This document shows positions 1 through 11,913 of a DNA stretch of 64,000 bases, one piece after another; the first letter of the stretch is position 1; every line of letters starts with the position of its first letter. Origin of the DNA: Kitasatospora humi (lineage in GTDB: Bacteria > Actinomycetota > Actinomycetes > Streptomycetales > Streptomycetaceae). The stretch is from NCBI RefSeq assembly GCF_020907985.1, contig NZ_JAJJPA010000006.1, positions 1-64,000 on the forward strand, read 5' to 3'. The notes beneath the pieces are model-generated. The model did no database searches. It worked only from the letters and a program-made list of their open reading frames with translations, and was not told where the DNA came from. Made by a program: the position numbers and the translations under genes.

Positions 1-1619
1 CTGATCGTTGAGGTGTCCTGGTGGCGCGCGGTGGAGTCCGTGGTGTTCTCCACGCCGGTGATGTTCTGGTGGTAGGCGAAGAACGACTTCTCCTGGAACA
101 GCGGCACCAGCGGCGCCTGGAGGGCCAGCTCGTTCTGGATCGCGCCGAAGGGGGCGGCGGCCTGGGTGCGGTCCGTGGCGTGCAGCGTCTCGGGCACCAG
201 CTTCTGGTCGATCTGCTCGTCGTCGAAGCCGTTGTGGAACGCGCCGCCGTCGGTCACCAGCGGGACCACGAAGTCGTCGGGGTCCGGGTAGTCGGCGCTC
301 CAGCCGACCGTGTAGGCCTGGTAACTGCCGTCCTCCCAGCCCTTCTTGAAGGTGCTCCAGTCCTTCTCCTCGTTGACCGTCACCTGGAACAGCCCGCCGG
401 CCTCCAGCTGCTTCTTGATCTCGGCGCCCTCGGCGCCCTGGGCGCGGGCCCGGGACCAGGTGAGGGTGAACTTGACCGGGGTGGGGATCTTGGCGGCCGC
501 CAGGATCGCCTTGGCCTTGCCGACGTCCGGGTCGCCGTACTTGTCGAAGAAGGCGGTGTTGTGGTCGGCGATGCCGGCCGGGACCACCGAGTAGAGCGGC
601 TGCACGGTGCGGGCGTAGACGTCGCGGGCCAGCGCCTGGCGGTCGAGCAGCTGGGCGACCGCCTGCCGGACGGCCTGCTGGCCCGCGGTCTGGTCCTTGG
701 TGTTGAACACCAGGAACCGGGAGTCGCTGCTGTCGCCCTGGGTGACGTGGACGTCGCCCTTGCCGCCGCTCTGCTGGTCGGTGAGCAGCTGGGCGGCGAC
801 GTTCGGGTCCAGGCTGTTGTCGGTGAGGTCGACCTCGCCCTTGTCCAGCGCGGTCTTCAGCTCGTCCGGCTGGGTGTAGAAGCGGACGTCGAACTTCTTG
901 TTCTGGACCTTCTGGTCGCCCTGGTACTTGGGGTTGACGGAGAGGCTGACCTTGCTGACCGCCTTCGCCGCGCCGCTGCCCGACTCGTCGACCGAGTCGA
1001 TGGTGTACGGGCCGGAGCCGACCAGCTGGTTGTTGGGCAGCTCGTGGTCGGCGGGGAAGACCTGGTGGTCGACGATCGAACCGGCCGCGCTGGCCAGCTT
1101 GTCCGGGAGCACCGCGTCGGCCTGGGAGAGGTGGAAGACCACCTCGTTGTCGCCCTTGGCCTCGACCGACTTCACGGTGTCGAAGAGCGAGGACGGCCCG
1201 TTCTCGTCCTTGATCTTCATCATCCGGTCCATCGAGAACACCACGTCGGCGGAGGTCAGCGGGTGCCCGTTGGAGAACGTCAGGCCCTGGCGCAGCACGC
1301 AGTCGTAGGTCATCGCGTCGGAGCCGGTGAACTGGCAGGACTGCGCCGCGTCCGGGACCGGGACGGTGGCGCCGGCCGGGAACCGCAGCAGGCCCTGGAA
1401 GGTGTTCTCCAGGATCATCCAGGAGCCCAGGTCGTAGGCGCCGGCCGGGTCGAGGACGGAGGTGCTGTTGGTGGTGCCCAGGGTGATCGGACCGGAGCCA
1501 CCACTGCTGCCGCCAGTGATCGAGCTGACGGAGCCGCAGCCGGCCACCGTGGTGGCGACCAGGGCCGCACAGCCCAGGGTCGCGAGTCGGCCGGGGGCGC
1601 GTCGTATGGCTGAAGTCAT
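1..1619 (-). CDS. ABC transporter substrate-binding lipoprotein, family 5 (peptide-type), C-terminus outside window
   Basis: Extracellular solute-binding lipoprotein that would deliver oligopeptides or similar ligands to an ABC importer. The start ATG (1617-1619, minus strand) follows a GGAGAAGGA ribosome site. The N-terminus is a lipoprotein signal: basic MTSAIRR, a hydrophobic stretch, then a lipobox ending VAGC at about residue 26 followed by a Ser/Gly-rich linker. The mature part has family-5 hallmarks: a DPAGAYD-type opening, a 'LRQGLTFSNGHPLTSADVVFS' type segment (shown in part) and a GSGPYTI motif. About 539 codons are present and no stop is reached before base 1, so the protein is truncated only by the window. 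Permease and ATPase genes would be expected to the left. The substrate cannot be read from the sequence. Confidence 0.93.
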   Translation of the reverse strand, partial: MTSAIRRAPGRLATLGCAALVATTVAGCGSVSSITGGSSGGSGPITLGTTNSTSVLDPAGAYDLGSWMILENTFQGLLRFPAGATVPVPDAAQSCQFTGSDAMTYDCVLRQGLTFSNGHPLTSADVVFSMDRMMKIKDENGPSSLFDTVKSVEAKGDNEVVFHLSQADAVLPDKLASAAGSIVDHQVFPADHELPNNQLVGSGPYTIDSVDESGSGAAKAVSKVSLSVNPKYQGDQKVQNKKFDVRFYTQPDELKTALDKGEVDLTDNSLDPNVAAQLLTDQQSGGKGDVHVTQGDSSDSRFLVFNTKDQTAGQQAVRQAVAQLLDRQALARDVYARTVQPLYSVVPAGIADHNTAFFDKYGDPDVGKAKAILAAAKIPTPVKFTLTWSRARAQGAEGAEIKKQLEAGGLFQVTVNEEKDWSTFKKGWEDGSYQAYTVGWSADYPDPDDFVVPLVTDGGAFHNGFDDEQIDQKLVPETLHATDRTQAAAPFGAIQNELALQAPLVPLFQEKSFFAYHQNITGVENTTDSTARHQDTSTI

Positions 1620-1884
1620 GCGTTCCTTCTCCGTGCGGTGGCCGGCCGAGGGCTGCCGGTGGGCAGCCGGGGCCGGGCCGCGGGTGGAGGCCGGTCGGAG
1701 GGCTGCCATGGCTTTCAGGACAGACCGCAGCAGCCTGCCACATCGCGGGCGGGCGGCCGACCGGTCGGCGGACACGCTTTCGCATCAAAGACCACCGCAC
1801 TCGACGACTTGTCAGCTCTGTCCCGTTTTGCGGGGTACGACAGAGAGCTGACGCCGCGTCCAGGAGGTCGGAACGAGACGAGCG

Positions 1885-2589
1885 TCACACCCGGGCCGGG
1901 ACCAGCGAGCGCAGCAGCTCCAGATCCAGCTCGGCGAGCGAGCCCAGCACCACCCGGCCGGGCGCGGCCGGCACCGGGGCCACCGAGGGCACCGCGACCA
2001 CCGGGCAGCCGGCCGCCTCGCCGGCCTGCACCCCGAGCGGGGCGTCCTCGATCACCACGCAGCGCGCCGGGTCGGCCCCGAAGCGGGCGGCGGCCAGCAG
2101 GTACGGGTCCGGGTTGGGCTTGGTCCTGGCCACCTCGTCGCCGGCCACCGAGAAGGCGAAGGGGTGGTCGCCGAGGTTCTTCAGCACCAGGTCGATGATC
2201 CGCCGGTGCGAGGCGGAGACCAGGGCGGCCGGGATGCGGTTCTCGCGCAGCAGGGCGAGCAGCTCGGCGGCGCCGGGCATCAGCGGCGCGCCGCCGTCCA
2301 GCAGCTCGGTGAACCGGCCGTTGATCCGGTCGGCCAGCTCCTCGGGGCTCAGCCGCAGACCGGTGAGGCCGAGCAGGTAGTCGATCACCCTGGTCATCGG
2401 GCCGCCGACCAGCTGGGCCCGGTGGCTCTCGTCGAGCGGGTGGCCGAGTTCGGCGAAGAGCGAGGACTCCGCCTGCCACCAGAAGTCCTCGGTGTCGACC
2501 AGCGTGCCGTCCATGTCGACCAGCACCGCCTGCAGCCCGCTGGGACCGCCCTCGCCGAGGCTCGTGGTGGTGGTGTCGACGGTCGTCAT
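1885..2589 (-). CDS. HAD-superfamily hydrolase, beta-phosphoglucomutase-like
   Basis: Cytosolic phosphatase or phosphomutase-type HAD enzyme of 234 residues, normal length for the family. Motif I is LVDMDGTLVDTE near residue 25 (nucleophile Asp and general acid Asp), motif II is the Ser in LVSASH, and the acidic motif IV is VVIEDAPLGVQAG. The region between motif I and motif II is an alpha-helical cap, which places it in the beta-phosphoglucomutase/phosphonatase subgroup. ATG start at 2589 with a purine-rich AAGGGGAG site 7 bases upstream. It lies downstream of metH on the same strand, but a strong hairpin in the 88-base gap suggests separate transcription. The true substrate is unknown; sugar phosphates or phosphoglycolate are typical of the family. 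Confidence 0.93.
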   Translation of the reverse strand: MTTVDTTTTSLGEGGPSGLQAVLVDMDGTLVDTEDFWWQAESSLFAELGHPLDESHRAQLVGGPMTRVIDYLLGLTGLRLSPEELADRINGRFTELLDGGAPLMPGAAELLALLRENRIPAALVSASHRRIIDLVLKNLGDHPFAFSVAGDEVARTKPNPDPYLLAAARFGADPARCVVIEDAPLGVQAGEAAGCPVVAVPSVAPVPAAPGRVVLGSLAELDLELLRSLVPARV

Positions 2590-2608
2590 GCGGCACTCCC
2601 CTTCGCTC

Positions 2609-2633
2609 GGCCCCCGTCGGGGGGACGGGGGCC
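2609..2633 (-). terminator. Hairpin terminator after metH
   Basis: Perfect 10-bp stem (GGCCCCCGTC / GACGGGGGCC) with a 5-base G loop, placed between the metH stop and the start of the downstream HAD gene. There is no T-tract on the minus strand, which is common for streptomycete terminators. Confidence 0.6.
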
Positions 2634-2677
2634 ATACAGCATACGCGCAGTTCAGCGAAGGGAGCGTGATCGGCGGG

Positions 2678-6181
<3,504 letters not shown>

Positions 6182-6316
6182 GGGGCATCTCCCTGGGTGC
6201 GACGGCTGTCGGCTATGCGGCCCCCCGAACGGGGACGCACCCGGCCAGGGTATCCGGCTCAGCGGTCGGCGTCGCCAAGCGTCCCGTATGGTGAGCCGTC
6301 CGAGTGAGGGGGACGG

Positions 6317-7363
6317 ATGTTCGTACCGGTGTTCCGGCAGGCCCGGGGGTGGATGGCCCGGCGTCGGCGGCGCCTGGCGGTGGTGGCGGCGGTGGTGGCC
6401 GCCCTGCTGGTGCTGCCGGTCGCGACGGCCGGCCTGACGCTGTGCCGGGCCGACAGCGGCGCGCCGTCCGGGCAGGCTCGCAGCCGTGGCCGGGACGCCG
6501 TCTGGCTGGGGCACGCCTGGGTGGACGGCCGCAAGGGGCCGGCCGACCTGGCGGGCCTGCCGCAGCTGCTGCGCGGCGGTGTCCGGGACGTCTTCGTGCA
6601 CGCCGGGCCGCTGTCGGACGACGGCTCGCTGCCGGCCGACCGGTACCCGCAGGCGCGGCGGCTGGTGGACGCGGTGCACCGGGAGCTGCCCGGGGTGCGG
6701 GTGCAGGCATGGCTGGGTGACGTGGTGGCGCCCGAGAAGCCGGCGGGGCTGCACCTGGACGACCCGGCGGTGCGGGACCGGATCACCGCTTCGGCCGGCC
6801 AGGTGCTGGACGCCGGGTTCGACGGGGTGCACTTCGACCTGGAGCCGGTGCAGTCCGGCTCCCCCGGCTTCCTGGCGCTGCTCGACCAGGTGCACGCGGT
6901 GACGGCGGCCCGCGGCGCACCGCTCTCGGTGGCGGCGCCGCAGATCGACCCGCTTCCCCGACTGCACGCCGTGGCAGGCGCGTTGACCGGCCATCCCAAG
7001 TGGTGGTCGCAGGACTACTTCGGACAGGTGGCCCGCAGGGTCGAGCAGATCGCGGTGATGTCCTACGACACCGGGATGCCGCTGCCCTCGCTCTACGGCG
7101 GCTACGTCGCCCAGCAGACCGAGCTGGCACTCCGAGCCACCCCGGCAACCGTGGACCTGCTGATGGGCCTGCCCGCCTACGTCACCGACGACTGGGCGCA
7201 CCACAGCTCGGCGGAGACGGTGCCGGCGGCGATCCGCGGGGTGCGGCTGGGACTGGACCGGCAGGCGCCGGGGCGGCAGGCCTTCGGGGTGGCCGTCTAC
7301 GCCGACTTCTCGGCCAGCGAACAGGATTGGGCGTCCTATCGGCAGGACTGGTGCCTGAGTTGA
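6317..7363 (+). CDS. Secreted or membrane-anchored glycoside-hydrolase-like protein (GH18-like barrel)
   Basis: Exported protein of 348 residues. A basic N-terminus (MARRRRR) precedes one hydrophobic segment at about residues 20-38, acting as a signal peptide or anchor. The body has barrel-like strands and the motif GFDGVHFDLEP at about residue 170, which resembles the catalytic strand-4 motif of GH18-type enzymes (Asp and Glu at the strand end). A later VMSYDTGMP resembles the strand carrying the Tyr/Asp pair (usually MxYD). Family assignment is by motif only, and the substrate is unknown. ATG start with a GAGGGGGA site. It begins 135 bases from the divergent metH start and is followed after 15 bases by an esterase gene, so the two probably form an operon. 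Confidence 0.75.
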   Translation: MFVPVFRQARGWMARRRRRLAVVAAVVAALLVLPVATAGLTLCRADSGAPSGQARSRGRDAVWLGHAWVDGRKGPADLAGLPQLLRGGVRDVFVHAGPLSDDGSLPADRYPQARRLVDAVHRELPGVRVQAWLGDVVAPEKPAGLHLDDPAVRDRITASAGQVLDAGFDGVHFDLEPVQSGSPGFLALLDQVHAVTAARGAPLSVAAPQIDPLPRLHAVAGALTGHPKWWSQDYFGQVARRVEQIAVMSYDTGMPLPSLYGGYVAQQTELALRATPATVDLLMGLPAYVTDDWAHHSSAETVPAAIRGVRLGLDRQAPGRQAFGVAVYADFSASEQDWASYRQDWCLS

Positions 7364-7378
7364 CCTACGCTGCCGAGC

Positions 7379-8188
7379 ATGACCGATGACCTCTCGATGG
7401 TGTCGCCACGTCAGGACGCCGACGGCGGACGGGCGTACGAGGGCCTGACGTACGCCGAAGTGCGGGGCTTCAGGCCGCTGCTGCTGGATCTGCGCCTCCC
7501 ACCGGGCCCCGGGCCCGCGCCGGTGGCGGTCTGGGTGCACGGCGGCGGATTCCAGTGGGGCGACCGGCGCTACCCGCTGGAGGCGATGGAGCCGGAGGCG
7601 TTCTGGCGGGCCGCGACCCGGGCCGGACTGGCGGTCGCCACCATCGACTACCGGCTCTCCGGCGAAGCCCGGTTCCCCGCTCAACTGGACGACGCTCAGG
7701 CCGCGTTGGCATTCCTGCGGCGCAATGCCGGGCAACTCGGGCTGGACCCGGGGCGGATCGGCTTGTGGGGCGAGTCGGCGGGCGGCGCGATCGCCGCGCT
7801 GGCCGCCTTCGCGGACGGCGGGGTGCGGGCGGTGGCCACCTGGTACGCGGTCACCGACATGGCGGTCCGCAACCCGCGGGAGGCCGACTCCTCGGAGGGC
7901 CGGCTGCTCGGCGGCCGCCCGGTGGACCTGCCCGAACTGGCCGGCCGGGCAAGCCCGGTGGCCCAGGTGCCGGCGGATCCGCCGCCCTTCCTGCTGCTGC
8001 ACGGCACGGCCGACACCATCGCCGCCCCGGCCCACAGCGAGCTGCTGCACCAGGCGCTGCTGGCCGCCGGCGGACGGTCCGAGCTGGTGCTGGTGCCCGG
8101 CGCGCAGCACGCCTTCGACGGCTGGCCCGACGTACCGGGCCTGGTGGACCGCACGGTGGCCTTCCTTGCGGAGGAACTGGCCGGCTGA
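7379..8188 (+). CDS. Alpha/beta hydrolase, hormone-sensitive-lipase/BD-FAE-like esterase
   Basis: Esterase of 269 residues, predicted cytosolic because no signal peptide is visible. The oxyanion-hole motif HGGGFQWGDRR occurs near residue 53. The nucleophile elbow is GESAGG with Ser133. A putative catalytic Asp lies in LLHGTADTI and the His in GAQHAFDGW. These are the standard triad positions of the HGGG-type family, and the length is normal. Start ATG at 7379, 15 bases after the upstream GH18-like gene, which suggests co-transcription and possibly joint action on an acylated carbohydrate; that functional link is inference. A perfect hairpin follows the stop. Confidence 0.9.
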   Translation: MTDDLSMVSPRQDADGGRAYEGLTYAEVRGFRPLLLDLRLPPGPGPAPVAVWVHGGGFQWGDRRYPLEAMEPEAFWRAATRAGLAVATIDYRLSGEARFPAQLDDAQAALAFLRRNAGQLGLDPGRIGLWGESAGGAIAALAAFADGGVRAVATWYAVTDMAVRNPREADSSEGRLLGGRPVDLPELAGRASPVAQVPADPPPFLLLHGTADTIAAPAHSELLHQALLAAGGRSELVLVPGAQHAFDGWPDVPGLVDRTVAFLAEELAG

Positions 8189-8194
8189 CGTGCG

Positions 8195-8228
8195 GCGGGC
8201 CCGGCGGCACGGGAGCCGCCGGGCCCGC
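8195..8228. terminator. Bidirectional hairpin terminator between convergent genes
   Basis: Perfect 14-bp stem GCGGGCCCGGCGGC / GCCGCCGGGCCCGC with loop ACGGGA, sitting in the 50-base gap between the stops of the esterase (+) and the Rv2466c-like gene (-). Confidence 0.75.
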
Positions 8229-8238
8229 TCACCAGGGG

Positions 8239-8865
8239 TCAGCTGAAGTCGAGTTCGCCGGTGCGGGACCGCTTCAGCTCGAAGAACTTCGGGTAGCCGG
8301 CCAGCAGGCGGGCGCCGTCGAAGATCTTGAGGGCGTCCTCGCCACGCGGGATGGCGGTGAGCACCGGGCCGAAGAAGGCCACTCCGTCGATGTGGATGGT
8401 CGGGGTGCCGACGTCCTGGCCCACCGGGTCCATGCCCTCGTGGTGGCTGCGCTCGAGCGCCTCGTCCCACTCGGTGCTCTCTGCCGCGGCCGCCAGTTCG
8501 GCCGGCAGGCCGACCTCGGCGAGGGCCTCCTTGATCACCGTCTGGTAGTCCTTGTTGTCCTGGTTGTGGATCCGGGTGCCGAGCGCGGTGTAGAGGTCGC
8601 GCAGCACCTCCACGCCGTGCTGCTCGGCCGCGGCGATGCAGACCCGCACCGGGCCCCAGCCGCGCTGCAACAGGTCGCGGTACTGCTCGGGCAGGTCGTC
8701 ACGCCCGGAGTTGAGCACCGACAGGCTCATCACCCTGAAGTTCAGGTCGAGGTCGCGGTGCTTCTCGACCTCCAGGATCCAGCGGGAGGTGATCCAGGCG
8801 AACGGGCAGATCGGGTCGAAGTAGAAGTCGACCTTGGTCGGGGTGGTCTGGTCGGAAGTCGTCAT
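8239..8865 (-). CDS. DsbA-family, Rv2466c-like mycothiol-linked oxidoreductase
   Basis: Thioredoxin-fold protein of 208 residues with clear resemblance to the Mycobacterium tuberculosis mycothiol-dependent reductase Rv2466c, from memory of that sequence: shared blocks include [68 protein letters not shown] and FFELKR. The active-site segment is DPICPFAW with Cys20, but the second cysteine of the CPWC motif is Ala23, so the protein would work as a monothiol enzyme. Such an enzyme fits an organism that makes mycothiol, and mshC is in this window. ATG at 8865. The cis-Pro is in GTPTIH. Confidence 0.9.
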   Translation of the reverse strand: MTTSDQTTPTKVDFYFDPICPFAWITSRWILEVEKHRDLDLNFRVMSLSVLNSGRDDLPEQYRDLLQRGWGPVRVCIAAAEQHGVEVLRDLYTALGTRIHNQDNKDYQTVIKEALAEVGLPAELAAAAESTEWDEALERSHHEGMDPVGQDVGTPTIHIDGVAFFGPVLTAIPRGEDALKIFDGARLLAGYPKFFELKRSRTGELDFS

Positions 8866-9038
8866 GCGGCCACGATAGTTCGATTCTCGTCGAATTTCGA
8901 TGTCATTGCCGGATCCGGCGGCCGTCGTCGGCATCGCCGTGGCTCGCCAGCGCGCCGTCCGGCTCGGCGCCGGCCGCGGTGCGCGATGATCGGGGTGGGG
9001 GGTCGCGGCGAGGGGCGGCCATTGGGATCGGAGGGGCC

Positions 9039-9737
9039 ATGGAACGCGAGCTGCTGGTGCTGTGGGACATCGACCACACCTTGATCGATGGCGGCACGGT
9101 GGCCAGGCGGGCCGTCGCCGCCGCCTTCCAACGCGCCACCGGGCTGCCGTTGACCCGGAGTTGGAGCTACTACGGCCGCACCGAGATGGCCGCCGGCACC
9201 GAGCTGCTGCGGGCCCACGGCCTGGCTCCGGACGACGGGCTGCTGACCGGCTACCTGGACCTGCTGGTGGCGGAGATGCAGGACCGGGCCGCCGACCTGG
9301 CCGACGAGGGCCACGCCCTGCCCGGCGCCCGCGAGGCGCTGCGCGCGCTGTCCGAGCTCGGCGGGGTGCGGCAGTCGGTGCTGACCGGCAACCTGCCGGT
9401 GCTGGCCGAACTGAAACTGGCGGCCTTCGACTTGACCGCATACCTGGACCTGCGCCTGGGCGCCTACGGTGACGACGCCTACGAGCGCACCGACCTGCCC
9501 GCCCATGCCTGGGCGCGGGCCGAGCGGGTGCTGGGCCGCCGGTTCCAGGGCGGCGACACGGTGATCGTCGGGGACACGCTGCGGGACGTGACGACCGCGC
9601 AGGCGGCGGGTGCCCGGGCGGTCGCGGTGGCCACCGGTGCCGTGTCGGCCGCCGACCTGGCGGCCGCGGGAGCCGATGTGGTGCTGCCCGACCTGCGGGA
9701 CACCGCGGCGGTGCTGGCGGCCGTCACCGGGGGCTGA
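9039..9737 (+). CDS. HAD-superfamily hydrolase
   Basis: Phosphatase-type HAD protein of 232 residues. Motif I is [12 protein letters not shown] near the N-terminus, motif II is LTGN, and motif IV is [12 protein letters not shown], all in the expected order with a helical cap between motifs I and II. The start ATG at 9039 is preceded by GGAGGGG with good spacing; an open frame extends upstream to 8979 but lacks a better start. The gene is followed by a GNAT gene 62 bases downstream on the same strand. Substrate unknown; the motif IV form GDTxxD resembles phosphoglycolate phosphatase-like members. Confidence 0.9.
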   Translation: MERELLVLWDIDHTLIDGGTVARRAVAAAFQRATGLPLTRSWSYYGRTEMAAGTELLRAHGLAPDDGLLTGYLDLLVAEMQDRAADLADEGHALPGAREALRALSELGGVRQSVLTGNLPVLAELKLAAFDLTAYLDLRLGAYGDDAYERTDLPAHAWARAERVLGRRFQGGDTVIVGDTLRDVTTAQAAGARAVAVATGAVSAADLAAAGADVVLPDLRDTAAVLAAVTGG

Positions 9738-9799
9738 GGCGGGTGGGGGCCGGTGGAAATCCGGTTGCCGCGCGGCCCGGCAGGTGCTGGGGTGCGGGC

Positions 9800-10582
9800 A
9801 TGGACAAGCAGCAGGTGCTGGAGCAGTACGACCGCGAGCTGCGCCGCGAGGTGGCACCGGACGGCCCGGGCGCGGTGGTCGACCGGGTCGGCGGCGTGGT
9901 CCGCCAGGACGGCGGCGAGCGCGGCTGGTCGGCCGTGCTCTGGTCCGACCTGGACGAGGCCGGGGTGGACGCCGCGATCGCCGAGCAGCTGCGCTACTTC
10001 GGCGAGCGCGGCCGGACCTTCGAGTGGAAGCACTACAGCCATGACCGACCGGCCGACCTGGCCGACCGGCTGCGCGCGGCCGGCCTGGTCGGTGAGGAGC
10101 CGGAGACCCTGATGGTGGCCGAGAGCGCCACCCAGGCGGTGCCGGTGGTGCTGCCGGACGGGGTGTGGCTGCGCACCGAGACGGACGAGGCCGGCATCCG
10201 ACTGCTCGGCGAGGCGCAGGCCCGGGCCTTCGGCGAGGCGGACCGAACCGGGCGGATGGTGGACCAGCTGCTGGAGCGGCTCGCCGAGGCCCCCGGGGCG
10301 CTCAGCGTGGTGGTGGCGATGGCCGGGGACGAGCCGGTCAGCGGGGCCCGGATGGAGACGCTGCCCGGCGTCTCGTTCGCCGGCCTGTGGGGCGGCGGCA
10401 CGGTGCCCGCCTGGCGCGGACGCGGGATCTACCGGGCGCTGGTCGCACACCGGGCGGCGCAGGCCGTCGCCCGCGGCTACCGCTACCTGCAGGTGGACGC
10501 CCGCGACACCAGCCGCCCGATCCTGGAGCGGCTCGGCTTCGCCGCACTGAGCGTCACCACGCCGTTCCGGTACGAGCCCTGA
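9800..10582 (+). CDS. GNAT-family N-acetyltransferase
   Basis: Predicted acetyl-CoA-dependent N-acyltransferase of 260 residues. The C-terminal half holds the GNAT core: a strand ending GLWGGGTV, then the acetyl-CoA pyrophosphate loop WRGRGIYRALVAHR, then a LQVDARDTSRPILERLGF segment typical of the final strand-helix. The N-terminal 130 residues are a family-specific extension. The start was set at the ATG before DKQQVLEQYDRELRRE because the coding pattern begins there; an in-frame upstream start at 9743 is possible. The ribosome site is weak. Acceptor substrate unknown. Confidence 0.88.
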   Translation: MDKQQVLEQYDRELRREVAPDGPGAVVDRVGGVVRQDGGERGWSAVLWSDLDEAGVDAAIAEQLRYFGERGRTFEWKHYSHDRPADLADRLRAAGLVGEEPETLMVAESATQAVPVVLPDGVWLRTETDEAGIRLLGEAQARAFGEADRTGRMVDQLLERLAEAPGALSVVVAMAGDEPVSGARMETLPGVSFAGLWGGGTVPAWRGRGIYRALVAHRAAQAVARGYRYLQVDARDTSRPILERLGFAALSVTTPFRYEP

Positions 10583-10694
10583 GGGGGGCGGCGGGGCAGT
10601 TGCCGAAGCCGGAACCCGAGGAGCATCAAAGCCCGTAGGCTGGGCAGGTAGGGTCCGTGGAACGAGGCGTTCCACGTGCGGAGGGAGACGCTGG

Positions 10695-11678
10695 GTGATC
10701 GAGCTGGAAGATGTTCCCGAGTTGATCGACCCGGTCATGGTCTGTGCCTTCGAGGGCTGGAACGACGCGGGCGATGCCGCCTCCACGGCGGTGGGCCATC
10801 TGGACGAGACCTGGGGCGGCAAGGTGTTCACCGCCCTGGATGCGGAGGACTATTACGACTTCCAGGTCAATCGGCCGACGATCTGGATGGACGGCAAGGT
10901 GCGGCGGATCACCTGGCCGACCACCCGGCTGTCGGTGGTGCGGGTGACGGAGCCGACCACCCGGGACTTGGTGCTGGTGCGCGGGATCGAACCCAGCATG
11001 CGCTGGCGGTCGTTCTGCAACGAGTTGCTCGCCCTGGCGCACGAGCTGGGCATCGAGCTGGTGGTGATCCTGGGCGCGCTGCTCGGCGACACTCCGCACA
11101 CCCGCCCGGTGCCGGTCAGCGGGGTCACCTCGGACGCGGCCCTGGCCCGTCGGCTGGACCTGGAGGAGAGCCGCTACGAGGGACCGACGGGGATCGTCGG
11201 GGTGCTGCAGGAGGCGTTCACGCACGCGGGCGTGCCGGCCGTGACGCTCTGGGCCGCGGTGCCGCACTACGTGGCGCAGCCGCCCAACCCCAAGGCCAGC
11301 CTGGCGCTGCTGAACAAGCTGGAGGACTTGCTGGACCTGCGGATCCCGCCGGGCGAGCTGCCCGAGGATGCCCGGGCCTGGCAGCTGGGCGTGGACCAAC
11401 TGGCCGCCGAGGACAGCGAGGTGGCCGAGTACGTGCAGCAGTTGGAGGAGGCGCAGGACACCGCGGAGCTGCCGGAGGCCAGCGGGGAGGCGATCGCCCG
11501 CGAGTTCGAGCGCTACCTGCGGCGGCGGGACAACCAGGGGCCCGGCGGCGAGAAGCCGAGCGGCGGCCGGGCCAGCACCGGGCGGTCGGGAGACGCCTCC
11601 GCACCCGGCGACGGCTCGGCCGAGGACGACGGCGAGGACCGGGGCGCCGACGGCAGGGACGACCCCTCACACGGCTGA
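10695..11678 (+). CDS. parJ: PAC2-family protein, probable ParJ/Rv2125 ortholog
   Basis: Protein of 327 residues of the actinobacterial PAC2 (proteasome-assembly-chaperone-like) family. Typical blocks are FEGWNDAGDAAS near residue 20, LVLVRGIEPSMRW, VVILGALLGDTPHTRP and YEGPTGIVGVLQ. In Streptomyces coelicolor the family member SCO1662 (ParJ) modulates ParA polymerisation during chromosome segregation, and in mycobacteria Rv2125 lies between metH and mshC. Here the gene also sits between metH and mshC, which supports orthology; that step is inference from family and gene order. The start is GTG at 10695. The C-terminal 50 residues are acidic, Gly/Ser-rich and probably disordered. Its stop lies within a 16-base direct repeat. 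Confidence 0.85.
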   Translation: MIELEDVPELIDPVMVCAFEGWNDAGDAASTAVGHLDETWGGKVFTALDAEDYYDFQVNRPTIWMDGKVRRITWPTTRLSVVRVTEPTTRDLVLVRGIEPSMRWRSFCNELLALAHELGIELVVILGALLGDTPHTRPVPVSGVTSDAALARRLDLEESRYEGPTGIVGVLQEAFTHAGVPAVTLWAAVPHYVAQPPNPKASLALLNKLEDLLDLRIPPGELPEDARAWQLGVDQLAAEDSEVAEYVQQLEEAQDTAELPEASGEAIAREFERYLRRRDNQGPGGEKPSGGRASTGRSGDASAPGDGSAEDDGEDRGADGRDDPSHG

Positions 11679-11698
11679 CGCTTCACACGGCTGACGCT
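11667..11698. repeat. Tandem 16-bp direct repeat at the parJ stop codon
   Basis: Two exact adjacent copies of TCACACGGCTGACGCT. The first contains the in-frame TGA of the PAC2 gene, so the second looks like a small downstream duplication with no coding role. Confidence 0.85.
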
Positions 11699-11717
11699 CC
11701 GTCAGTTCGTCCGGGGC

Positions 11718-11757
11718 GGTCGACGGCCGGTGCCCGGACAGCCACCGGCCATCGACC
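11718..11757 (+). terminator. Hairpin after the PAC2/ParJ gene
   Basis: 15-bp stem GGTCGACGGCCGGTG / CACCGGCCATCGACC with one mismatch and a 10-base loop, 40 bases after the stop. Confidence 0.5.
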
Positions 11758-11913
11758 GGGGCCGGTGCACCGGCCCGGAGCCTCCCCCGTCAAGGTCTGG
11801 ACCAGCCGTCGGCTTACGGCAGGCCGCCGGTGGCCCGCCACCCGGGCCCCGCATCGGCCCGCCGCCGGACTTACCCTGGAAGTCCGGTAACCGGCAGTGG
11901 CCGAGGTGACGCC

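Noticed and set aside
21..1613. Long plus-strand open frame (530 codons)
   Set aside because: Antisense to the substrate-binding lipoprotein gene; its Gly/Val/Arg/Leu-rich composition is that of a shadow frame in GC-rich DNA.
6182..6316. Cobalamin riboswitch upstream of metH
   Set aside because: The leader is short and no B12-box-like sequence was seen.
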